From: an uncultured Alphaproteobacteria bacterium
GTDB lineage: Bacteria > Pseudomonadota > Alphaproteobacteria > HIMB59
Reading direction: 5' to 3'
DNA length: 64,000 nt
NCBI GenBank assembly: GCA_902616855.1
Contig: CACMUL010000002.1
Location: 62,001 to 126,000, forward strand
Within the stretch, counting starts at the first letter, position 1. Every line of letters begins with the position of its first letter. Shown one piece after another: positions 55,413-63,737 of this stretch. The notes beneath the pieces were generated by a model, which was given only the letters and a program-made list of their open reading frames with translations, had not been told where the DNA came from and made no database searches. A program made the position numbers and the translations under genes.

Positions 55413-55489
55413 TGGCGCGCTTGGCAGGAATCGAACCTGCGACCCCCAGATTAGGAATCTGGTGCTCTATCCTACTGAGCTACAAGCGC
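55413..55489 (-). tRNA. tRNA-Arg (anticodon CCT)
   Basis: Read on the minus strand: acceptor GCGCTTG/CAAGCGC, D arm GCTCAGTAGGATAGAGC, anticodon stem CCAGA/TCTGG with loop TTCCTAA giving CCT (codon AGG), T arm GCAGGTTCGATTCCTGC, discriminator G and encoded CCA. Confidence 0.97.
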
Positions 55490-55533
55490 CTTTGTTTGTA
55501 TACTTCATAATAATAATTCATAAAATATAAACT

Positions 55534-56022
55534 ATGAAAAAAAAAGCTGATGAATACCTATATAATGAAGCACTAAAATACTTGGGTAAATATCCAGCAA
55601 CTAAAAAAAAAATTTCTGAAATTCTAGAAAAAAGACTCAAAAATAAAAAAACTTATCAGAAAGTCATTTTCCCAGAAAATATCTCTAAACAAGAACTTAT
55701 TGATAATATCTTACAAAAATTAGATGATTTAAAGATCATAGATGAAAAGCAATTTATTGAAACTGTATTTCATTATTATGAACAATCACTGTTTTCCATA
55801 AAAAAAATTAAAAATAAGCTTTATCAAAAAGGTTTTGAACAAAGCTTAATTGAGGAATATATCTCTAAAAAGGTATCTGAAAATCCAGATTTAGAGCTAG
55901 ATATTTTAAAACGATTTATTTTAAAAAAGAAACTATCGAAGTTAGAAACTAGTGAACTTAAAAAAAAGCTCTATCAGCAAAGCTTTTCAGAAAATTCAAT
56001 ATATAAGGTAATTAGAGATTAA
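55534..56022 (+). CDS. recX: Regulatory protein RecX
   Basis: A 162-residue all-helical protein. The three-helix RecX repeats are visible: YNEALKYLGKYPATKKKISEILEKRL (10-35), DDLKIIDEKQFIETVFHYYEQ (about 64) and IKNKLYQKGFEQSLIEEYIS (about 95). It modulates RecA filaments. No recA is in the window. It follows the tRNA and precedes rpmF on the opposite strand. Confidence 0.82.
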   Translation: MKKKADEYLYNEALKYLGKYPATKKKISEILEKRLKNKKTYQKVIFPENISKQELIDNILQKLDDLKIIDEKQFIETVFHYYEQSLFSIKKIKNKLYQKGFEQSLIEEYISKKVSENPDLELDILKRFILKKKLSKLETSELKKKLYQQSFSENSIYKVIRD

Positions 56023-56286
56023 TTACTTTGAAGCAGCTGGTGCTTCAATAGTTTTAGTTGTTTCGTCAGTATTTACAGGTGCTTGGCCCTCGGCATCTTT
56101 ATCTTTTTTAGTTTTTTTAATAATTATCTGCTTACCTCTGTACATACCAGTACTGAGATCAATATGATGGGGTCTTCTCAATTCACCTGATTTTTTGTCT
56201 TCTGCGAATAGTTGAGTGCCCGCTCTATGATGAGAGCGCCTCATATTCCTTTTTGAAGGTGTGGTTTTTCTTTTTGGAACTGCCAT
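56023..56286 (-). CDS. rpmF: 50S ribosomal protein L32 with C-terminal extension
   Basis: The track extends it to 56349, but the L32 start [20 protein letters not shown] is at ATG 56286, giving 87 residues. The L32 core (1-60) is normal; ~27 extra residues ([16 protein letters not shown]...PAASK) form another charged, disordered tail. It is the third ribosomal protein here with such an extension. Convergent with recX (their stops abut), and divergent from the FYDLN gene. Confidence 0.94.
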   Translation of the reverse strand: MAVPKRKTTPSKRNMRRSHHRAGTQLFAEDKKSGELRRPHHIDLSTGMYRGKQIIIKKTKKDKDAEGQAPVNTDETTKTIEAPAASK

Positions 56287-56350
56287 ATTAGAGCGATAAC
56301 ATAATAAAAATTTGTATAAATTACAATAATAATGTATAAATCTGCCCACA

Positions 56351-56674
56351 ATGCAGGAAGAGCAAATCGATTTAGGTCACAAGAGAACATGCCCATGCGG
56401 CAGCGTCAAATACTATGATTTTTATCAGGACGTAATTAACTGTCCAGAGTGTGGTAAATCTATTGAAGCTGTAAATATAGCAAAACCTAAAAGAGGAAGA
56501 AAAGCGGGAATTAGCGTTGCAACACCTACTAAGACTGCCAAAGAAAACGATGAATTAAAAGATCTAATTGAAGAAACAGAAGATACTGACACTCAATCAG
56601 AAGACACAGATAACTTAGTAGAAGATATCAGTATTGACATTCCAAGTGATAAAAATAACGAAGAAACTAATTAA
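56351..56674 (+). CDS. FYDLN-type zinc protein with acidic tail
   Basis: A 107-residue protein. The start [27 protein letters not shown] (8-35) is the FYDLN-acid family signature with a four-cysteine zinc site (TIGR02300-like), followed by a Lys/Arg patch (KPKRGRKAG) and an acidic disordered tail (about 60-107). The family is typical of alphaproteobacteria and has no known function. Divergent from rpmF. Confidence 0.85.
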   Translation: MQEEQIDLGHKRTCPCGSVKYYDFYQDVINCPECGKSIEAVNIAKPKRGRKAGISVATPTKTAKENDELKDLIEETEDTDTQSEDTDNLVEDISIDIPSDKNNEETN

Positions 56675-56675
56675 T

Positions 56676-57380
56676 TTATCTTTTATTTAAAATATCTAAA
56701 ACTTTTGTTGAAGCCTCTTCAAACTTTAAACCTGAAGATATTGCAAACTCTCTAGTATATCTCTCAAAAGCTACCTGAAACATCTGTCGCTCACTATAAG
56801 ATTGCTCTGTTTGATCATCTTTTCTAAACAAATCGCGAACAACTTCTGAAAGAAGTTTAATATCGCCAGAGTTTATCTTTTGATCGTACTCTTGTGCTCG
56901 TCTACTCCACATTGCTTTTTTAATTTTAGGTTTTTGTTTTAAAACAGAAAGTGTTCTAGTCATAGATGGTTTACTAGTAATGTTTCTTAAACCAATCAAT
57001 TTTGCTTTAGCAAATGGGACTCTAATTGTTAACTTGTCTTGAAAAAACTGAATAACATATAGTTGTTCTTCCACTAAATCATATTGGAACTTTTCAATTG
57101 TTAGAATTCTTCCTACACCGTGAGTGGGATAAACAATATTCTCCCCTGCTTTAAATTCTTGCGGGACAATTACCTTCTTAATCTTTGGGACCTTTGGTGT
57201 AGAAATTTTTTTTACAACTTTTTTTAAAGGTTTTTTAGATACTGTTTTCTTAGCAATTTTTTTTACAGATTGTTTTTTTTTTGGTATTGACTTTTTTTTT
57301 AGTATTTTTTTTGCAGTTTTAACTTTTTTAGTCTTTTTTTTTATATTTTTTTTTGATGAAACTTTCTTTTTTAATGGCAT
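56676..57380 (-). CDS. CarD-family transcription regulator with lysine-rich N-tail
   Basis: A 234-residue protein. Residues 1-75 are a histone-like Lys/Ser/Pro tail (KKKVSSKKNIKKKTKK...). The CarD/CdnL domain follows: EFKAGENIVYPTHGVGRILTIE (about 75), VPFAKAKLIGLRNI (about 117), and the C-terminal DNA-contact helices (about 155-234). CarD binds RNA polymerase and stabilises promoter opening. Its start shares one base with the fdxA stop. Confidence 0.9.
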   Translation of the reverse strand: MPLKKKVSSKKNIKKKTKKVKTAKKILKKKSIPKKKQSVKKIAKKTVSKKPLKKVVKKISTPKVPKIKKVIVPQEFKAGENIVYPTHGVGRILTIEKFQYDLVEEQLYVIQFFQDKLTIRVPFAKAKLIGLRNITSKPSMTRTLSVLKQKPKIKKAMWSRRAQEYDQKINSGDIKLLSEVVRDLFRKDDQTEQSYSERQMFQVAFERYTREFAISSGLKFEEASTKVLDILNKR

Positions 57381-57712
57381 TAATCAGCTCCTTTTTCACT
57401 GAAATGATTTTCAAATTTATTTTCAACACCTTCCCACTTTTTTGCATCTGTGGGAGGTTCTTTTTTTGTTGTTATATTAGGCCAAACTTGAGAGTATTTT
57501 TCGTTTACGTCAAGCCACTTTTGACCGTCATCTAAGTCATCTGGAATTATAGCTTCAGCTGGGCATTCTGGTTCACAAACTCCGCAATCGATACATTCAT
57601 CTGGATTAATTACAAGCATATTTTCTCCTTCGTAAAAACAATCAACGGGACAGACCTCGACGCAGTCCATGTACTTACATTTGATGCACTTGTCATTAAC
57701 TAGATAAGTCAT
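57380..57712 (-). CDS. fdxA: Seven-iron ferredoxin
   Basis: A 110-residue ferredoxin. [21 protein letters not shown] (9-29) and [16 protein letters not shown] (about 40-55) give a [3Fe-4S] plus [4Fe-4S] pair, with the FdxA-type C-terminal extension. Electron carrier of unknown partner. One nt overlap with carD and 4 nt with the TerB-like gene, so one transcript. Confidence 0.93.
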   Translation of the reverse strand: MTYLVNDKCIKCKYMDCVEVCPVDCFYEGENMLVINPDECIDCGVCEPECPAEAIIPDDLDDGQKWLDVNEKYSQVWPNITTKKEPPTDAKKWEGVENKFENHFSEKGAD

Positions 57713-58146
57713 AGACTGTCTTTTACTCTATTTCGGATTAATATAAAATCTTTATCTTCAAGACCAAGTAAAGTAGATAATTTTCTTGCTGTAGAAACCT
57801 CCATCTTGTCCTCTTTACCATCAACCATTAACACTTGCCAACATATCAAAATTACATCCATCCGTTGTTCATAACTTAAAGATGTTTTTAGTCTAAATGA
57901 GAATTGAGATAAGTCGGAATTAAAGTGTTCTTGATCAGCAAGTTTATTTAATTGCTCTTTATTGCTTTGAGCTGGTATTTTAAAATAAAATTCCACTAAT
58001 TTTGAGGCTAAATTAATTTCCTGATCTGTAATTTCGTGGTCTGCCACAATAATTTCATAGATAATGTTGTATAAGTCTGACTCAAAAGAGTGATCATTAT
58101 TACTTTCTTTTTTTTTGTTAAAAGATTGGAAGAATTTACTTAACAT
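57709..58146 (-). CDS. TerB-domain protein
   Basis: A 145-residue protein. The TerB fold is suggested by [20 protein letters not shown] (about 26) and [30 protein letters not shown] (about 107), with paired acidic metal-site residues. TerB-like domains occur in stress and J-protein contexts. It overlaps the helicase gene by 11 nt. No specific role can be given. Confidence 0.75.
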   Translation of the reverse strand: MLSKFFQSFNKKKESNNDHSFESDLYNIIYEIIVADHEITDQEINLASKLVEFYFKIPAQSNKEQLNKLADQEHFNSDLSQFSFRLKTSLSYEQRMDVILICWQVLMVDGKEDKMEVSTARKLSTLLGLEDKDFILIRNRVKDSL

Positions 58147-60688
58147 TTATATTTTTCAATTGATCAAAAGGGTTATTAAATAGTTTTTTTTGTGGGGAAT
58201 TTTTTACTTTTTTTGGTGATTTTTTCAACAATTTTTTACTTTTGTTTTGTTTTAATTCCATTGTTTTATTTACTTTAATCTTTCTAGAAATGACTAAATC
58301 ATTTTCAGCTATCTCTTGTATATTGAATGACCTACTTTTTAGAATACTTATCAGTTTATCCTTTTTTATTCCTAAAAGATTAGATAAGTCCATTGGCAAT
58401 GAAAAAGGGCCTCTATTTTCTCTTTTGAAAAGTAATTTTTCAAATTCATTAAAAATATCTAACCTTATTAGTAACTCGTCTTTATAAATAAAGCCTAAAA
58501 AAGAAATAAGATCTTCATTCAACTTGCTTTGAACATTAAGTGTAGCGTTGCCATCTTTTGGAATATATTCATCAATATTCAAATTTTCATTGTAAAATAG
58601 ATTCCAAAGGTAAAACTTTAATTTCATATACTCTGGTCTGATTAATTCAGAGTTAAATATAACGTTCTTACCTAACCTGAAATTTAGAGAATGAATTTCT
58701 TTTCTTTGAGGTTCTTCAATAAGTTTAAATTCATCTAATATATTTAATTGGTATAAATTATAATTGTTTTCAATGATCTTGAAAATAAAACTTCTTTCCT
58801 CTGGTTTTGAGTTAAATTTCTCTAATTGATTTGATAAATCCAATTTAGACAAATAAGTTTCCTCAAACCATTTTTGAATCTTCTCTTCAATTTTTTTAAT
58901 ATGATCTGGGGATACTATTTGATCGTCGATAATGGGCTCTAATATAGGATGGGTGAGATCATTCCCTTTTTTAAATATTGCAACATTTGCATCGCCCCAC
59001 TGAAGAAATAAATTTTGAAAATTTCCATTTTCATCAATTTTTGAATTAATAAATAAACTGTCATTAGGTGCTGAAATAAAAGTATCTACGATAAAAGACA
59101 TATATGGAAAAATCTGTTCTTTAACTAATATTTGGTAATTGCTATTTAAAATATCCTTAAATTTTTCATCAAAAAAAATTTTAAAACCGGTTATAACTCC
59201 TATTTTTTCGTCTTTTATCTTAACATATCTATTATCAGTTAAAGAAATATTTTTTTTACTGATATTTAAATTTTGAATCATCTCACTTTTATTTTTATCA
59301 ACAAATTTTTGCATTAGACTTAAATGTATCTCCTCAGACAGTTTGTTTTCAATGTTTTTAACAGTTTCAACCCAAATAGAGTTACTTATCCAGTGTTTTT
59401 GGTTAGTAATGTATAACCAAGTTCTAGTTTCATTTAAATTATAGATAAGATCGTCTATACTACCGTTATAATTTCGTAAGTAAGAAATTTCTTTTTCTAA
59501 AAATTTATCGCTAAAAGTCCACTTATTTTTAATAAGTTCACTAAATAATTTTGTTAATAATTCAACATGCTTTTCATCTGAAATATTTTGATAATCTGGT
59601 ATCCGACATACATTCCATAGTTGTTTTAAAGTTTCTGGATTATCAAATTTAAAATTTGTATTGTTATCTTTTAGAAATCTTAATAAAAATTTTTGATCAT
59701 CTGCATCTTTTTTTTGAACTAGTCTATGATTGTCAGGTTTTTTTTTTAAAGAGTTAACTAATTCATACTCTGACTTAAATGATAAAAGATGGTTTCTCCA
59801 AAAAATTTTTTTAATGGGTTCAAATTTATGGGCTTGAATATTTTCTATTGACTCCAGATTTGTTAACTTCGCTCCAAGGGTAGTGCCAAAATAACCAGAT
59901 TTTGTATATCGACCTGCCCTTCCAGCAATTTGACCTATTTCCATATCATTTAAAGGTCGTACATATTTTCCATCAAACTTATCAAGACCTGAGAAATAGA
60001 CTTGGCTAATATCTAAATTTAATCCCATTCCGATAGCATCAGTGGCGACAATATAATCTACTTCTCCGTCCTCATACAATTTAACTTGGGAATTTCGTGT
60101 TTTGGGGCTAAGAGCGCCGGCAACAAGTGCTACACCTCCTTTTAAACTTCTTATCTGTTCAGCTATTTCATAAAGTCCGATTAAGTTAAAGGCAATGATT
60201 GCTGATCGGGGTTTTACGTTTTGAATCTTTTTATGACCAATAAAATTTAATTCTGAGAACCTATTTTTAAAAATTATTTTTGCTTCAGGAATTAATTCTC
60301 TAATGATCTCTTCCATGGTAAGAGAGCCAAGGAAAATAGTTTTTTGCTCTCCACGAGAATGAAAAAGTCTTTGAGTAAAAATATGTCCTCTCTCATAATC
60401 TGAAGCTAATTGAATCTCATCTACACAAACAAATTCAAAAAAATCATCAGGCATTGATTCGACAGTGCAAAAAAAATATTTTGCATTTGAAGGAATTATT
60501 TTTTCTTCTCCGGTTATTAATGCAATTTGATTAATTGGATAGAGTTTACATGCTTTATCATAATTTTCTCTTGCTAAAAGCCTTAAAGGGAAACCAAAAA
60601 CACCGTTTTTAAAGGAAAACATTTGTTCAAAAGCATAAAATGTTTTTCCAGTGTTAGTTGGACCTAGAATTACTTCAATTTGATTCAT
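58136..60688 (-). CDS. SUV3-type DExH RNA helicase with lysine-rich C-tail
   Basis: An 850-residue helicase. Walker A LGPTNTGKTFYA (8-19), DExH in CVDEIQLASDYERGH (about 88), and the helicase-C motif VATDAIGMGLNLDI plus IAGRAGRY (about 225-260) fit the SUV3 family. The long middle/C-terminal part is helical, and the end is Lys-rich (KSKKLLKKSPKKVKNSPQKK). SUV3-type enzymes unwind RNA for decay in mitochondria and alphaproteobacteria. First gene of helicase-TerB-fdxA-carD. Confidence 0.88.
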   Translation of the reverse strand: MNQIEVILGPTNTGKTFYAFEQMFSFKNGVFGFPLRLLARENYDKACKLYPINQIALITGEEKIIPSNAKYFFCTVESMPDDFFEFVCVDEIQLASDYERGHIFTQRLFHSRGEQKTIFLGSLTMEEIIRELIPEAKIIFKNRFSELNFIGHKKIQNVKPRSAIIAFNLIGLYEIAEQIRSLKGGVALVAGALSPKTRNSQVKLYEDGEVDYIVATDAIGMGLNLDISQVYFSGLDKFDGKYVRPLNDMEIGQIAGRAGRYTKSGYFGTTLGAKLTNLESIENIQAHKFEPIKKIFWRNHLLSFKSEYELVNSLKKKPDNHRLVQKKDADDQKFLLRFLKDNNTNFKFDNPETLKQLWNVCRIPDYQNISDEKHVELLTKLFSELIKNKWTFSDKFLEKEISYLRNYNGSIDDLIYNLNETRTWLYITNQKHWISNSIWVETVKNIENKLSEEIHLSLMQKFVDKNKSEMIQNLNISKKNISLTDNRYVKIKDEKIGVITGFKIFFDEKFKDILNSNYQILVKEQIFPYMSFIVDTFISAPNDSLFINSKIDENGNFQNLFLQWGDANVAIFKKGNDLTHPILEPIIDDQIVSPDHIKKIEEKIQKWFEETYLSKLDLSNQLEKFNSKPEERSFIFKIIENNYNLYQLNILDEFKLIEEPQRKEIHSLNFRLGKNVIFNSELIRPEYMKLKFYLWNLFYNENLNIDEYIPKDGNATLNVQSKLNEDLISFLGFIYKDELLIRLDIFNEFEKLLFKRENRGPFSLPMDLSNLLGIKKDKLISILKSRSFNIQEIAENDLVISRKIKVNKTMELKQNKSKKLLKKSPKKVKNSPQKKLFNNPFDQLKNINVK

Positions 60689-60786
60689 TCAATGAAATGA
60701 AGTTACCATAAATAAAATGTTGACTTAATTAAATACTTTCTTAAGTTTTTTTTAAGAAAATGAATATCATTAGATATTCGTTTTAT

Positions 60787-60800
60787 ACTTACTAGTAAGT
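60787..60800. promoter_or_regulatory. 14-bp perfect palindrome in the H1-like gene promoter
   Basis: ACTTACTAGTAAGT is self-complementary over all 14 bases and sits 21 nt before the H1-like ATG, next to a TATACTT box. A dimeric repressor site is plausible, since it would block the promoter. A strong SD AAGGAGG follows at 60810. Confidence 0.5.
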
Positions 60801-60821
60801 GTAAAAAGTAAGGAGGCTATA

Positions 60822-61160
60822 ATGGCTAAAAAGAGAAAAGCTGCAAAGAAAAAGGCAGCTCCTAAGAAAAGAAAAGCTGCAAAAAAGGTAGCACCTAAAA
60901 AGAAAAAGGCTGCAAAAAAGAAAGCAGCTCCTAAAAGAAAAGCTGCAAAGAAAAAGGCAGCACCTAAAAAGAAAAAAGCCACTAAGAAAAAAGCTGTAAG
61001 AAGGAAAGCTGCAAAAAAGAAAGCAGCTCCTAAGAAGAAAAGGAAAGCTGCAAAAAAGAAAGCAGCTCCTAAAAAGAGGAAAGCAGCTCCTAAGAAGAGG
61101 AAAGCTGCAAAAAAGAAGGCAGCTCCTAAGAAGAGAAAAGCTTCTAGAAAAAGAAGATAA
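60822..61160 (+). CDS. Histone-H1-like Lys/Ala/Arg-rich protein
   Basis: A 112-residue protein of almost only Lys, Ala, Arg and Pro, built from repeated KAAKKKAAPKK-type units; no folded domain. The DNA carries the matching tandem repeats (AAAGCTGCAAAGAAAAAGGC... variants), so copy number may vary. Similar basic proteins bind DNA or RNA nonspecifically, as in H1-like HctB/AlgP relatives. It has its own promoter palindrome, strong SD and terminator, so it is a single-gene unit just before ccmA. Confidence 0.85.
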   Translation: MAKKRKAAKKKAAPKKRKAAKKVAPKKKKAAKKKAAPKRKAAKKKAAPKKKKATKKKAVRRKAAKKKAAPKKKRKAAKKKAAPKKRKAAPKKRKAAKKKAAPKKRKASRKRR

Positions 61161-61190
61161 TTTTCTAAGTTTTAAATATTTAAAACGTCA

Positions 61191-61219
61191 AAAGCGGGTT
61201 ATAATCACCCGCTTTTTTT
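61191..61219 (+). terminator. Rho-independent terminator after the H1-like gene
   Basis: AAAGCGGGT (61191-61199) pairs with ACCCGCTTT (61207-61215), 7-nt loop, then TTTTT. The ccmA ATG begins just after the U-tract, so ccm translation starts almost inside the terminator region. Confidence 0.9.
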
Positions 61220-61220
61220 T

Positions 61221-61823
61221 ATGATAGAAGTTAACAACTTATCTTTTGCTAGAGGAAATACTCTTATCTACAAAAATGTTAATTTTAAAATACGTCCTGG
61301 TGAATTATTACTCATTCAGGGTGCAAATGGTGTGGGCAAAACAACTCTATTATCAAATATCGCCAATTTTATAGATCCACTAGAAGGGAGTATAACTTAC
61401 AATAACTTAGTCATTGATAATAATATTGCCTCTGAGTCTTTTTTATATATTGGTGAGAATAACTTTGCCCATGACTCTCTGACTTTAAATCAAAATATTG
61501 AATATTGGCTTTCAATACATAATGTAAAATTTAATAACTCTATAAAAAACAAAAGTGTAAATTATTTTTTTCAGAAATTAAATCTTGATAAAAAGTTTTA
61601 TCAGCTTTCATTTGGTCAAAAGAAAAAACTTCAATTGCTGCTACTTATGTTAGTTAATAAACCTGTTTGGATACTTGATGATCCGCTTAGTGGGCTTGAT
61701 GACAGAACAATAATAAATTTAAATACTTTGTTTGAAAAAAAGTTAGAAAATAAGGGAATAATTATCTTAACAAGTCATCAAAATATTACTTTAAATAATT
61801 ATAAAACTCTCAAATTAATATGA
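61221..61823 (+). CDS. ccmA: Heme exporter ATP-binding protein CcmA
   Basis: A 200-residue ATPase. Walker A QGANGVGKTTLLSN (about 34), signature-like SFGQKKKLQL (about 131) and Walker B WILDDPLSGLDD (about 152). The catalytic Glu after Walker B is Asp, and the signature lacks the usual SAGQ. The switch His is kept (TSHQNI). It powers heme handling during cytochrome c maturation with CcmBC. Overlaps ccmB by 4 nt. Confidence 0.92.
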   Translation: MIEVNNLSFARGNTLIYKNVNFKIRPGELLLIQGANGVGKTTLLSNIANFIDPLEGSITYNNLVIDNNIASESFLYIGENNFAHDSLTLNQNIEYWLSIHNVKFNNSIKNKSVNYFFQKLNLDKKFYQLSFGQKKKLQLLLLMLVNKPVWILDDPLSGLDDRTIINLNTLFEKKLENKGIIILTSHQNITLNNYKTLKLI

Positions 61824-62479
61824 TAAAAAATTTTTTCAAATTAATCTCAATTGAATTTCAACTAATGCTTAAAGGAAGTGTCTTTAGTTTTGTGCTATAC
61901 TGCCTTTTAATTATATCATGTGCTATTTTCTCTTTATCATTAAAATATGAGTCAATTGGTATAAATGCTCCTTTATGTTTTCTATACGTGATGATTTTTT
62001 TTATTTCTTTATTTAAAGTTGAAAAAATTTATAGCTTAAATTTTGATGAAGCTAAAGTTCACCAGTACATACTTTCTCCTTTCTCTTTAGAGATAATTGT
62101 ATTCGTTAAAAATATGATGATCTATTTGAATATGATTATTTTTTTCTTTATTTTTTCACCACTAATTTTGATAATTTTAAATATCGATTTATCTTATTTG
62201 TTAAAGATAAATATTCTTTTAGCTCTCTCTCTTTTAAGTATTATTTTTATATCTTCAATGACGGCATCAATTACAATCTCTAAAAATAATAGACTCTCAC
62301 TTACAAGTATTTTAACATTGCCTCTTTTTGTCCCTATTCTTATATTTTCTATGGCAATAACTGATTTAATTGATTTTAATACAGGTAGGATGTATTTATT
62401 TTTTGTAGCTTATTTTTTATTAAATTTGGCCTTTTCACCTTTGCTAACTAGCTTTGCTCTGAAAAAGTTATCAGTCTAA
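61820..62479 (+). CDS. ccmB: Heme exporter permease CcmB
   Basis: A 219-residue membrane protein with six helices. LISIEFQLMLKGSVFSFVLYCLLI (8-31) and INAPLCFLYVMIFFISLF (about 49) are typical CcmB starts, with the conserved acidic SPFSLEIIVFVKNMMIY region (about 85). Forms the membrane part of the CcmABCD complex. Shares one base with ccmC. Confidence 0.9.
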   Translation: MIKNFFKLISIEFQLMLKGSVFSFVLYCLLIISCAIFSLSLKYESIGINAPLCFLYVMIFFISLFKVEKIYSLNFDEAKVHQYILSPFSLEIIVFVKNMMIYLNMIIFFFIFSPLILIILNIDLSYLLKINILLALSLLSIIFISSMTASITISKNNRLSLTSILTLPLFVPILIFSMAITDLIDFNTGRMYLFFVAYFLLNLAFSPLLTSFALKKLSV

Positions 62480-63186
62480 TGTTCGCTATAACTCCAAATA
62501 TACTTTCTAATTTTATGATCTCACTATCTAGATATGTTATTTTATTATCACTTGTATTGATAAGTGTTTCTATTTTTCTGATTATTTTTTTAGAAAATGA
62601 TTATTATCAAGGTATATCATTCAAAATAATGTTTATCCATGTGCCCACTGCTTGGTTATCATTGGCAATTTTTCTAGTCATGGGAATTAGTAGTATCGTT
62701 GGCTTAATATTTAAATCTCCAACAGCATTTACAGTTTCAAGGTCTTTGTCTCCAATAGGGTTGATAATGAGCATTATTGTTTTAGTAACTGGCTCAATAT
62801 GGGGAAATTTGACTTGGGGAGCTTATTGGGTATGGGATGCGAGGTTAACTTCAATGTTAATTTTAGCTTTTATTTACTTAGGTCATATTCTTCTTTTGTA
62901 CTCATTTGAGCACTTTCAAAAAGCAGATTTTGCAGCCTCAATTTTGGCAATAATAGGGCTAGTGAATCTTCCTATTGTTAAATTTTCTGTTGATTGGTGG
63001 ACTACTCTTCATCAGGAAAGTAGTGTTTTAAGAATAGGCGGGCCTAGTATGACTAATGATTATCTAATTACATTACTTGTAAGTTTTTTTGGCATATTTA
63101 CGCTTGCAATATTTTGGTTTTCAAACATTTTTTATATAATTGTTGAAAAAAGGAAGATAGAGAGGTCTAAACTTCTAAATGACTAG
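62479..63186 (+). CDS. ccmC: Heme exporter protein CcmC
   Basis: A 235-residue, six-helix membrane protein. The tryptophan-rich WWD motif reads GNLTWGAYWVWDARLTSMLI (about 110), and heme-ligand histidines are in FIHVPTAWLS (about 53) and WWTTLHQESSV (about 173). It loads heme onto CcmE. Overlaps the small ccmD frame by 8 nt. Confidence 0.95.
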   Translation: MFAITPNILSNFMISLSRYVILLSLVLISVSIFLIIFLENDYYQGISFKIMFIHVPTAWLSLAIFLVMGISSIVGLIFKSPTAFTVSRSLSPIGLIMSIIVLVTGSIWGNLTWGAYWVWDARLTSMLILAFIYLGHILLLYSFEHFQKADFAASILAIIGLVNLPIVKFSVDWWTTLHQESSVLRIGGPSMTNDYLITLLVSFFGIFTLAIFWFSNIFYIIVEKRKIERSKLLND

Positions 63187-63310
63187 TTTAGAATTTGTAT
63201 TAATTTGCTATGGATTTTTTGGTGTCGTTTGTGCTGTGACAACGATTATAATTATGCATCAGAAGAAAAAAGTCTTTAATATGATTAGTGCGCATAATCA
63301 AATTAAATAA
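63179..63310 (+). CDS. ccmD: Heme exporter protein CcmD
   Basis: Too short for the ORF track. ATG at 63179 opens a 43-residue frame MTSLEFVLICYGFFGVVCAVTT... with one helix followed by a basic cytoplasmic stretch (MHQKKKVFN), the normal CcmD layout and place. It overlaps ccmC by 8 nt and the start of ccmE by 23 nt. Releases holo-CcmE from the CcmABC complex. Confidence 0.8.
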   Translation: MTSLEFVLICYGFFGVVCAVTTIIIMHQKKKVFNMISAHNQIK

Positions 63311-63737
63311 TCAGATAAAAAAGCGATTTATTTTTTTATTAATTATATTCGTTTGCTTTTCCGCATCTATATTTTTAATAAGCTATTCCTTAAAAGATCA
63401 AATTGCTTATTTTGTTGAACCGACAGATTTAAAAAGTATGGATGGGATAGAAAATAAGTATTTAAGAGTTGGGGGGCTTGTAAAAAAAGATAGTTTAAAA
63501 TTTTTAGATGGCAATTGGATTTTTGAAGTAATTGATCAAAATCAAAATTCTGTAAATGTTGTATTTTCTAAAACTCTTCCAAACTTAGTAGAGGAAAATA
63601 AAGGTATAATCGTTGAGGGAAAATTTATTGATAACATTTTTATTGCAGAAATAGTTTTGGCCAAACACGATGAAAACTATATGCCCCAAAGCGCTATAGA
63701 AAGGCTTAAAGAAGAAGGAAAATGGAGAGGAAATTAA
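63288..63737 (+). CDS. ccmE: Cytochrome c maturation heme chaperone CcmE
   Basis: A 149-residue protein. A GTG start at 63288 within ccmD is the only good start; then one signal-anchor helix (FIFLLIIFVCFSASIFLI), the OB-fold LRVGGLVKKDSLKF (about 59), and the heme-binding histidine in LAKHDENYMP (H127, Y131). It carries heme covalently to CcmF. Unusual overlap of 23 nt with ccmD. Confidence 0.94.
   Translation: MRIIKLNNQIKKRFIFLLIIFVCFSASIFLISYSLKDQIAYFVEPTDLKSMDGIENKYLRVGGLVKKDSLKFLDGNWIFEVIDQNQNSVNVVFSKTLPNLVEENKGIIVEGKFIDNIFIAEIVLAKHDENYMPQSAIERLKEEGKWRGN

Noticed and set aside
56287-56349. Extended rpmF start
   Set aside because: The L32 start [13 protein letters not shown] is at 56286; the extra residues are hydrophobic, non-L32 sequence.
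60770-60982. Minus-strand Ala/Phe-rich 70-residue ORF
   Set aside because: Antisense shadow of the Lys/Ala-rich H1-like gene.
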